Positions 58,305 to 64,000 of a DNA stretch of 64,000 bases are shown piece after piece; positions within the stretch are counted from its first letter, which is position 1, and the number at the start of each line of letters is the position of its first letter. Origin of the DNA: JAEUKA01 sp035328405 (GTDB taxonomy: Bacteria > Myxococcota_A > Polyangia > Palsa-1104 > JAEUJZ01); contig DAOLIT010000010.1 of assembly GCA_035328405.1 (NCBI GenBank), positions 1-64,000 of the forward strand, in the 5' to 3' direction. A program made the position numbers and the translations under genes. Under the pieces are notes generated by a model. It saw only the letters and a program-made list of their open reading frames with translations, had not been told where the DNA came from and did not search any database.

Positions 58305-59897
58305 CTAGTCCCTGTCGGGTCCAGTGTACAGGGTCGGGGGCGTCGTGAACGGGTCGTTTCCAATGTTCAGCTTGAAGTCGAACAGCCCGTCCTTGTTTTT
58401 CGGATCTGCTAGCGTGGCCGGGTCATAGGCGCGCTGGTCCCATTCCTTGCCGTACCGGTAGAGATCGCCGCCCAGGTCGGTATTGGAGAACCCCGGCTTG
58501 CCGTCGGGTGAGCCGGTCTTGAAGATACCGTAGTCGGCGTTGATCGGGTTGTCGATTTGCATCGCTCCGACCTTGGCCTGGTCGCTGAACACGGCGAGGT
58601 CGGTGTCGGATTCGGGCGTCCACGCGCCGCGCTGGAACCAATCCTCGTCGTTGCGTCCGCTACCATAGTGTTGCAGGAGCTTCATCGGGTTGTTCTTCCA
58701 GCCGGTGGTGCCTGAGCCGACCTGGACGACCTGCATGTCGGTGATGCCATTACGGTCGGCGATGGCGGCGAGGCCCCCCTGGAAGTCGCGCATCTGCTCG
58801 GTGGCTCCGGCGAGATCGTTGACGTCGCCGCGTGCCCCCTTATAGGTCAGCGGCACCCGCTCGCCGTCCGCGTTTCCCTGGACCGCGAGCTTCAAGCGTT
58901 CGGCGGAGACATCGTTCGGGTGCTCGGCCTCGCCGCTTCGGACGCGCTCGTAGTTCGACTCGTTGAGCTTGCGCAAATGGTTGTGGGCGGCCTGGATGAT
59001 CTCGTCGGGCGTCGAGCCCGATGTCAAGCCAGCGGCCTTTCCCGCCTCGCTGTTTACGAAGGCATCCATGCCATTGAACTCAAGCTGGTGCTTGTCGTGA
59101 TCCTCCAGACTTATCTTCCCAGACGCGAAGAGCTCGGCTTCGCGCTCGCGGCTGAGGCGACCTTCCTTCGGCAGTACGTCGAGCTTGTCCATCGCCCACT
59201 TCACGGCCTTTTCAACCTCATTGGCGGAAGGCGGCAACTTCTTGGGCCCCTCCGCGTTGGAGACGTCCGCCGCAGTCAAGACGGCAGTCGTCTTGTCGTC
59301 ATGAGTCTCGTCACCCAGGGTCGGCTTTGAGGTGTCCTCGGTCTTGGGTTTTACCGGGTGGTCGTCCTGTTTGGCTTCCTCGTGCCGCGTTTTTTCCTGG
59401 TCCGCCTGTTGCTTGCTTTCTTTCACCGCTTCTTCGGGCGCTTTTTCGTTTTTCCCCTTCTGTTTTTCGGCGGCCACCTCCTTGTGCACCTCGCTCACGT
59501 CGTCCTTGTCGCCCTTCTTGCTGTCGCCGTGCGCACCTTCCTCTGACCCCGCATCGCCCCCCTGGTTTTGCTCGGCCTTCGGTTTGTCTGGCCCCTGATC
59601 TGGGGTTTGAGCCTGCGCTTTTTTCGCTTCCTTCAGCTCCGCACGGGTCTCCGCGATGCTGTCGAGCGACCCCGAAAGTCCTGCACCACCCACCGACGTC
59701 ACCCATTTCTTCGCGATGTCTTCGGGACGGCCAGAAAACATGCTGGGATCGAGCACATTGGCGGCGGTCTGGCCCGCTGCGCTGCTGCTTCCGCCCTTGA
59801 TGGCCGAGAACATGTACGGATTCATCCCGTTTGGACCGTTTCCAAACGCTTTTCCCACGCCTGCGCTCGTTCCACCGTTCACAAAACTCGTCAGCAT
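58305..59897 (-). CDS. Orphan toxin cassette with nucleotidyltransferase-like C-terminus
   Basis: A 530-residue frame from ATG 59897 (a TTG at 59933 is possible). The first 184 residues are encoded by DNA identical to the middle of the annexin toxin gene. The annexin repeats and N-terminus are absent, and no ribosome site precedes the ATG, so it is probably silent or a reservoir. The unique C-terminus, about 345 residues, contains VVQVGSGTTGWKNNP and, 27 residues later, PESDTDLAVFSDQA. A GS motif followed by an SDxDL pair is the active-site pattern of DNA-polymerase-beta-type nucleotidyltransferases; the long insert between them is unusual. A target such as tRNA or protein is plausible but not shown. 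The small gene downstream is its likely immunity partner. Confidence 0.65.
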   Translation of the reverse strand: MLTSFVNGGTSAGVGKAFGNGPNGMNPYMFSAIKGGSSSAAGQTAANVLDPSMFSGRPEDIAKKWVTSVGGAGLSGSLDSIAETRAELKEAKKAQAQTPDQGPDKPKAEQNQGGDAGSEEGAHGDSKKGDKDDVSEVHKEVAAEKQKGKNEKAPEEAVKESKQQADQEKTRHEEAKQDDHPVKPKTEDTSKPTLGDETHDDKTTAVLTAADVSNAEGPKKLPPSANEVEKAVKWAMDKLDVLPKEGRLSREREAELFASGKISLEDHDKHQLEFNGMDAFVNSEAGKAAGLTSGSTPDEIIQAAHNHLRKLNESNYERVRSGEAEHPNDVSAERLKLAVQGNADGERVPLTYKGARGDVNDLAGATEQMRDFQGGLAAIADRNGITDMQVVQVGSGTTGWKNNPMKLLQHYGSGRNDEDWFQRGAWTPESDTDLAVFSDQAKVGAMQIDNPINADYGIFKTGSPDGKPGFSNTDLGGDLYRYGKEWDQRAYDPATLADPKNKDGLFDFKLNIGNDPFTTPPTLYTGPDRD

Positions 59898-59907
59898 GCT
59901 CGAACCG
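59346..59907. repeat. 562-bp segment duplicated at 54903-55464
   Basis: The second copy of the linker-coding segment. On its right it stops one base after the end of the pentapeptide-repeat gene, so the duplicated DNA begins immediately at that stop codon. Confidence 0.95.
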
Positions 59908-59908
59908 C

Positions 59909-60652
59909 TCAGCGCGTCCCTGTCTTGAGCCAAGCAGGAATCGTCGTCACATCAGGTGCAGGTCCGCCGTCGAAGTCGCCAGAAAAATCAGGGCTGATGA
60001 TCTCACAGGCCCCTTCCATCACCGGTTCCCCCTGAACGCCATGAAACGCGCAGCGCTCGAACACTGCATCCTTGAGCTTCAGACCGTTGAAGTTGGCGCT
60101 GCGGAAATCGCACTGAACAAAGCGGGTCCGGTACGCGCTGCCTAGGGGCGGTCCCCCGGTTCGGGTGAGCTTCGCACCGCGAAAGTTGCAGTACTCGAAC
60201 AAACTGTCATCGAAGGTCATGTCGTTGAGTTTTGCGCCGGTGAAATTGCAGCGGAGCGTGCGCGCTTCTGGAAAGGAGCTCCGATCCATGATCGCAAAAG
60301 AAAAATCCGAGTCGCTGATCATTCCACCGTCGTAGTCAATCATCGACAGCGTGCTGCCCACGAAGCGACAGCCTTCGATGCGAGCGCGCTCCAAGGCGCA
60401 CATGCTCAAACTGGCGCGATCAAAGACGCAGCGAATGAGCTCGATTTCTTCAAAGCCGCACTGCTGAAACTGCGAATCACTGAGATCGCAGCTCACGAAG
60501 CGAGCGCCTAGAAAAATGCAACCGGCGTCGCGTGACTTACGGAACTCATGGCCTTCGAGATCGATGCGGCCCGCGCCGGTCTTTCCCCGCTCCAGCCACT
60601 GCCGATGTTCCCGTTGAACCTCTTTGGAGAGTTCGACTTGCCAGCTCAACAT
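59909..60652 (-). CDS. Pentapeptide-repeat protein, possible immunity protein
   Basis: A 247-residue protein largely made of pentapeptide repeats of the A(D/N)LxX type, forming a right-handed beta helix: FLGARFVSCDLSDSQFQQCG, ALERARIEGCRFVGSTLSMI, SSFPEARTLRCNFTGAKLND and FRSANFNGLKLKDAVFERCA. The N-terminal 25 residues are helical and charged. AGGGTGG precedes the ATG at 60652. It follows the adenosine-deaminase-like remnant by 15 bp, so it may have been the immunity gene of that toxin; pentapeptide proteins also occur as immunity proteins in other polymorphic systems. Its stop codon abuts the duplicated linker segment. Confidence 0.75.
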   Translation of the reverse strand: MLSWQVELSKEVQREHRQWLERGKTGAGRIDLEGHEFRKSRDAGCIFLGARFVSCDLSDSQFQQCGFEEIELIRCVFDRASLSMCALERARIEGCRFVGSTLSMIDYDGGMISDSDFSFAIMDRSSFPEARTLRCNFTGAKLNDMTFDDSLFEYCNFRGAKLTRTGGPPLGSAYRTRFVQCDFRSANFNGLKLKDAVFERCAFHGVQGEPVMEGACEIISPDFSGDFDGGPAPDVTTIPAWLKTGTR

Positions 60653-60667
60653 TGGGCCACCCTAAGC

Positions 60668-61189
60668 TCACTCCGCGTCCTGGTCAAGGCGTGCATTGTC
60701 CCGTGCGTCTCCGTCGGAAACCTGATCGCCGTAGGCGCTTGCGGACTCTTTTAGGAGGCTCATGCCCTGCGCGATTCGCGCCCGCTGCTCGTCTGACATC
60801 TGTTGGAAGTACTTCAGTTCTCCATCCATCTCGATGGGGAAGCGGCCCTTCATATATGCCTTGAATAGCTGCTCGGCGCGCTTGTATTCCTTGCTGAGCG
60901 TGGTGTGCATCACCGAGTGCCCGTCGGTACTGAGGATGGTTGGCACCCCCTCAGCAATCAGGTTGATGAGGGAGTGATTCTGGAAGGTGTTGTCGCGGCC
61001 CCCTCGTACCGGCTGGAGCGAGCCGGTTTGCTCGTTGCTGGTCAGGTTGACTTCCGCGTAGATCCCAAGCTCCTTCATGCGCTTGATCTGCTCGGACGTT
61101 GCGTGCGTGGCATGACCGAAGCGATCTGGCTGAGCGCAGTGTCGTCGGGCGCTTTTTCGTTTTTCCCGTTCTGTTTTTCGGCTGCGACC
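60668..61189 (-). pseudogene. Remnant of an adenosine-deaminase-like toxin domain
   Basis: The frame from 61189 down to 60668 encodes the C-terminal half of an adenosine/AMP deaminase fold: DRFGHATHATSEQIKRMKEL, then IYAEVNLTSNEQTGSLQ, and LINLIAEGVPTILSTDGHSV followed by MHTTLSKEYKRAEQLF. In deaminases the second aspartate of the TDD motif is conserved; here it is glycine. The N-terminal zinc-binding half is missing. An in-frame TGA lies at 61190-61192, and the linker fragment at 61142-61191 is in another frame. The first ATG in this frame is at 61078. I therefore read it as a decayed or recombined toxin cassette, with the pentapeptide protein downstream as its former partner. Confidence 0.6.
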
Positions 61190-61191
61190 TC
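61142..61191. repeat. 50-bp fragment of the toxin linker (third copy)
   Basis: The leftward reading EVAAEKQNGKNEKAP matches the linker peptide EVAAEKQKGKNEKAP of the annexin toxin and the orphan cassette, with about five base changes in 50. It marks where the deaminase-like domain was once joined to the same linker. Confidence 0.8.
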
Positions 61192-61209
61192 ACGGTCTGG
61201 GTGCCAGAC

Positions 61210-61503
61210 TTGGTGGTCTTGGATCGGGCCTTGGCGGTCTTGGACCTAGACTGGGTGGTCTTGGACCTCGACCTGGTGGTCTTGGACCTAGCCTTGGCGG
61301 TCTTGGACCTAGACTGGGTGGTCTTGGACCTAGACTGGGTGGTCTTGGACCGGGCCTTGGTGGTGTTGGACTGAGACCTGGTGGTCTTGGACCTAGACTG
61401 GGTGGTCTTGGACCGGGCCTTGGTGGTGTTGGACTGACACCTGGTGGTCTTGGACCTAGACCTGGTGGTCTTGGACGTGGCCTTGGCGGTGTTGGACCTA
61501 GAC
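61210..61503. repeat. 21-bp tandem array, 14 units (second such array)
   Basis: Fourteen consecutive 21-bp units, each built around GGTCTTGGAC, run from 61210 to 61503, with a fading fifteenth. Unit variants alternate (CCTAGAC, CCGGGCC, TGAGAC endings). Leftward, one frame reads Gly-Pro-Arg-Pro-Pro-Ser-Leu-like heptads for 124 codons from 61564 but has no ribosome site. It separates the toxin remnants from the rightward genes. Confidence 0.95.
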
Positions 61504-61570
61504 TTGGTGAAGGATCGCTCCCGATTTGTGAATCTGTGTTCACTTTTTGTGATGGAAAAACCACGCAATC

Positions 61571-61595
61571 CTGAAAAAAAATTGCTTTTTTTCAG
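61571..61595. terminator. A/T-rich perfect hairpin, possible bidirectional terminator
   Basis: CTGAAAAAAA (61571-61580) pairs perfectly with TTTTTTTCAG (61586-61595) around the loop ATTGC. The stem itself supplies a T run in both directions, as in some weak bidirectional terminators. It lies between the array and the gene at 61669. Confidence 0.4.
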
Positions 61596-61668
61596 CGTTT
61601 CCCTTGCGGCGCGAGATTTTTGAACTACACATGTGGCACTCGCACTCTGCGAGAAAGGAGACCGCCTC

Positions 61669-62163
61669 ATGGCCAAAGACCCAAAAAACCCTGTTCCCGG
61701 TGACCTCGCGATCGATTGCACGCCCATTGCTGACCTGATTGTGGACCTGCCCCCAGGTGCGATGACCGGCATGCGCAAAGAACGCGCAGGCCTCGACGCG
61801 CTGCTGACGGAGATTGCAGCCAATCAAAAACTCTTCGGGGTCCGAGCGGGCATTGTTGACGAGGAGGTGAAGGCGCTCGACAAGCTGACCGAGCAACTTC
61901 AGCACACCCGCAAATACAAAGAACCGCTGCGCAAACTGCTGGAGCTTGTCACCGAGACCGAAGCTGCCCTCGACAATGAGCGGCACCAGCGCATCAGCAG
62001 CATCGCCACAAGCGTTGAACAACGCGCCAAGATTCCCGGCAACGAGGACCTCATGAGTCTGTACCGAGCGACGCGCGAATACCGCTCTGCCGTCGGGAAA
62101 AAAGCGGCCCACACGCGCACCAAACAACAAAAGAACGACCACGACCCCAAGCCCGCCGTCTAA
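61669..62163 (+). CDS. Helical protein of unknown function
   Basis: A 164-residue soluble protein. GAAAGGAG is eight bases before the ATG at 61669, and a small hairpin (CTCGCA-CTC-TGCGAG, 61639-61653) sits immediately upstream of that ribosome site, possibly modulating translation. The protein is mostly alpha-helical and probably coiled coil in the middle (LDKLTEQLQHTRKYKEPLRK, LLELVTETEAALDNERHQ), with a basic C-terminus (KKAAHTRTKQQKNDHD). No signal peptide. I recognise no family. It lies between the toxin cassettes and the next unknown gene on the opposite strand from the toxins. Confidence 0.7.
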   Translation: MAKDPKNPVPGDLAIDCTPIADLIVDLPPGAMTGMRKERAGLDALLTEIAANQKLFGVRAGIVDEEVKALDKLTEQLQHTRKYKEPLRKLLELVTETEAALDNERHQRISSIATSVEQRAKIPGNEDLMSLYRATREYRSAVGKKAAHTRTKQQKNDHDPKPAV

Positions 62164-62296
62164 CAAACGAACGATGTAGCCCCTCGCCGACCCCCTAGGC
62201 CCTTCCCCGGCCCTTCCTGCTGTATCCCCCCGGCTGTACGCTCCCTTTTCCAAACGGTGTCTTCCGCACAGAGTCGATGTCTTTCCCACAAAAACA

Positions 62297-62358
62297 AACT
62301 TTGTGCGTCGCGCCGTTGAGATTATGGTCTGGTTTCGACGCAAGTGTCCGTTTCAAGG
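62297..62358. repeat. 62-bp direct repeat, copy B (leader of the gene at 62371)
   Basis: The second copy of the 57672-57733 element, four mismatches. It ends inside the AAGGAG ribosome site of the rightward gene at 62371. Its partner copy is the leader of the leftward toxin gene, so the same sequence borders 4.6 kb of cassette DNA on both sides. Confidence 0.85.
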
Positions 62359-62370
62359 AGACCGCAGGCC

Positions 62371-63036
62371 ATGGGCAGTCCAAACATCGCGTATTTGCTC
62401 GGGGATACCCAAGCTGGGATTTCCACCTACTTCGAGGCGGGAACGCTCCTGGCGCTAACCCAAGGCCCCGACCCCAAGCTGACGCAGTATCTCGCCACCG
62501 AGTTGGCTCAACTCCAAAGCACCTATCCAGCGGTCAAACGCGACTTGGCGCGTGTCGCGGCGGTGCTGCGCGTGTTTGGCCACGAACCTCCAAAAGAGCC
62601 GAAAATGCCGACCGACTTTCCGGTGTGGACCCAAGCTGTCAGCAAGCAAGTCCACGCCGCGCTCGAAGAAGATCAGCCCGCATTTGCGCACTACTTGCTC
62701 GGATATGTACTCGGGGACGCTACTGCGACGCTGCGCGTGCTTGTGTACGTTTCGGCGCTGCTCGGCTTTGTCCCGCAGGACAAACGGCTGCGCGACATCG
62801 AACAAAACGTGCTGGAAGCCCTGGAACGCGGCAGTGAGAAGCTCTCGCACCTGGCCCTCCATCCGGCGTTTTCCGGCGGAATGAAGCAGGTCCTGTCCCA
62901 GATGGTTCCGTGTGTGAATGGCCCCGCGCTTTGGGCGAGACAATCCGACTCGCCAGCAACAAAAACCGTCGCCAACACCCTTTCTGATTTTTTGCGGTTG
63001 CGAAAGCAGCTCGACGACGAACGCGAAAAGGCCTAG
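62371..63036 (+). CDS. Protein of unknown function
   Basis: A 221-residue protein; AAGGAG lies ten bases before the ATG at 62371. It is alpha-helical, with a moderately hydrophobic stretch at about 100-140 (AFAHYLLGYVLGDATATLRV, LVYVSALLGFVPQDKRL) that is too interrupted for a standard membrane helix. The remainder is soluble-looking, ending in a charged coiled-coil-like tail (FLRLRKQLDDEREKA). No family recognised. The leader is shared with the annexin toxin gene through the 62-bp repeat, hinting that the two genes once stood back to back. The following 131 bp to scpA hold no recognisable feature. Confidence 0.7.
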   Translation: MGSPNIAYLLGDTQAGISTYFEAGTLLALTQGPDPKLTQYLATELAQLQSTYPAVKRDLARVAAVLRVFGHEPPKEPKMPTDFPVWTQAVSKQVHAALEEDQPAFAHYLLGYVLGDATATLRVLVYVSALLGFVPQDKRLRDIEQNVLEALERGSEKLSHLALHPAFSGGMKQVLSQMVPCVNGPALWARQSDSPATKTVANTLSDFLRLRKQLDDEREKA

Positions 63037-63167
63037 GTGTTGCGCGCGGACTGGCAAACCTTGCGTCGGTTTTTGCGGTGCGTGAAAAACAGCGCGCAGG
63101 CCAAAAACGCGGGCCGGGGTGGACGCACGGCAGCCTTGGCCCCGCCTTTGCGGGATATAGTCCGAAG

Positions 63168-64000
63168 GTGAGCCTTGCACCGACCGATTTGGTTTTGCCC
63201 GAGTTTGAAGGGCCGCTCGATTTGCTGTTGCACTTGGTGCGCAAACACGAGCTCGACTTGTTCAACATTCCGATCTCGTTTGTGACCGCGCGCTATTTGG
63301 AAATGCTCGAGCAGATGCGGTCGCTCAACGTGGACCTTGCGGGCGAGTACTTGCTCATGGCCGCGACGCTCGCGTACCTGAAATCGCGTGAACTTTTGCC
63401 CGCAGAGGCCCGCCCCGAAGAGCCCCCAAAAGACGACGCGGACGACGGAGAAGACCCTCGGCAGGCGCTCATCAAGCGGCTGCTTGAATACCAGCGATAC
63501 AAAGAGGCTGCGCAGTCTCTTTTGAATCGACCTCTGTTTGGCAAAAACGTGTTTGCCCGAGGCCAAAACCCGGCGGTGTTGCCCGAACCGGCCCAAGACG
63601 CGCCGCTTGCGGAAGTGCCGGTGTGGGAGCTCATCACGGCACTCGCCGGGCTTTTGAAAAGCACGCGACGCAAGCTCTCGCACGAAGTCACGGTCGAACG
63701 GCTGTCGCTGTCCGATCGCATCCACGAGCTGTGCGACCTTTTGGAAAAACAGCCCGAATACACGTTTTTCGATGTGATTTCGACGCTCGCAAAACGCAGC
63801 GACAGCGTCGATGGCTTCGGATACCAGATTGTTCTCACCTTCATGGCGGTGCTCGAGCTTTCGCGGCTGAAACTTCTGCTTCTTGTGCAGATCGAAGACC
63901 GTTCCGCGCTATTGATTCGGCGTGTCGAAGGTGCCATCTTGCCGCGCCACGCACAGAAACTTCAGGGCGAACTGCCGCTGGCCGTGCCCGACGAGGCAGA
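63168..64000 (+). CDS. scpA: Segregation and condensation protein A (5' part)
   Basis: At least 277 codons of the kleisin subunit of the Smc-ScpAB condensin, open to the window edge. The N-terminus LVLPEFEGPLDLLLHLVRKH is the Smc-binding kleisin signature, followed by LDLFNIPISFVTARYLEML and LAGEYLLMAATLAYLKSREL. An acidic linker (EEPPKDDADDGEDP) leads to the middle region and the C-terminal winged helix (QIVLTFMAVLELSRLKLLLL). The GTG at 63168 gives the standard start (MSLAPTDLVLPEFEGPLDLL); the ribosome site is weak. A further scpB gene would be expected beyond the window. Confidence 0.95.
   Translation, partial: MSLAPTDLVLPEFEGPLDLLLHLVRKHELDLFNIPISFVTARYLEMLEQMRSLNVDLAGEYLLMAATLAYLKSRELLPAEARPEEPPKDDADDGEDPRQALIKRLLEYQRYKEAAQSLLNRPLFGKNVFARGQNPAVLPEPAQDAPLAEVPVWELITALAGLLKSTRRKLSHEVTVERLSLSDRIHELCDLLEKQPEYTFFDVISTLAKRSDSVDGFGYQIVLTFMAVLELSRLKLLLLVQIEDRSALLIRRVEGAILPRHAQKLQGELPLAVPDEA

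Noticed and set aside
60951..61823. A 290-codon leftward frame rich in Ser-Lys-Thr-Arg repeats
   Set aside because: It is one of three open readings of the 61210-61503 array and runs antisense into the gene at 61669, which has a good ribosome site.
52715..62358. Prophage or contractile injection system
   Set aside because: No tail, sheath, baseplate, integrase or terminase genes are visible; only toxin-like cassettes and unknown small genes.

Overview
The window most resembles a chromosomal segment of a myxobacterium-like bacterium (Myxococcota or a close deltaproteobacterial relative). Pointers are GC-rich coding DNA, three Ser/Thr-kinase-type proteins (one with a cyclase-like region and an AAA ATPase), a MYXO-CTERM-like C-terminal tail, an OmpA protein with thrombospondin type 3 repeats, a bacterial annexin-repeat protein, many secreted TPR or low-complexity proteins, and several minisatellites. 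This placement is inferred from gene content; no rRNA is present.

Layout. 1-0.7 kb: 5' end of an AAA ATPase and a 42-bp hairpin-forming tandem array. 0.7-2.9 kb: ECF sigma/anti-sigma pair. 3.0-12.3 kb: a tightly overlapping set of kinase, TPR protein, and TolC/adaptor/RND metal-efflux pump, then a W/Y-rich plus proline-repeat protein. 12.3-16.7 kb: metallophosphoesterase, pseudokinase and an AT-rich GT87-type membrane protein. 16.9-20.9 kb: DUF11-type surface protein and OmpA/TSP3 protein. 21.2-24.7 kb: groES-groEL with a CIRCE operator, and a class III aminotransferase. 24.9-33.5 kb: kinase-ATPase, second AAA ATPase, lipoprotein, grpE-dnaJ, nitrilase-family amidase, TPR protein. 33.5-38.7 kb: MerR regulator, DD-carboxypeptidase, rhodanese lipoprotein, TPR protein, histidine kinase with a pseudo-receiver, and folB. 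38.7-45 kb: unknown protein, DUF420 protein, crotonase, small exported proteins, GH13 amylase and tRNA-Leu(UAA). 45-52.6 kb: PilZ protein, rsmI, murC, a perfect higher-order 21-bp array, an OLD nuclease and a TonB receptor.

52.7-62.4 kb is the most unusual part: a polymorphic-toxin locus. A 1399-residue annexin-repeat protein carries a variable C-terminus, followed by a two-repeat putative immunity protein. Upstream lies an orphan cassette that shares 562 bp of apparently perfect identity with the middle of the big gene but ends in a different, nucleotidyltransferase-like domain with its own small partner gene. Further upstream are a pentapeptide-repeat protein and a broken adenosine-deaminase-like toxin remnant joined to a 50-bp scrap of the same linker. 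A 62-bp direct repeat brackets the cassettes, and a second 14-unit 21-bp array lies inside. The window closes with two unknown proteins and the 5' part of scpA.

Functional links. HrcA/CIRCE probably controls groESL, while grpE-dnaJ lacks a visible CIRCE. The efflux pump, TonB receptor, surface proteins and toxin locus point to an organism investing in envelope function and interbacterial competition or predation.
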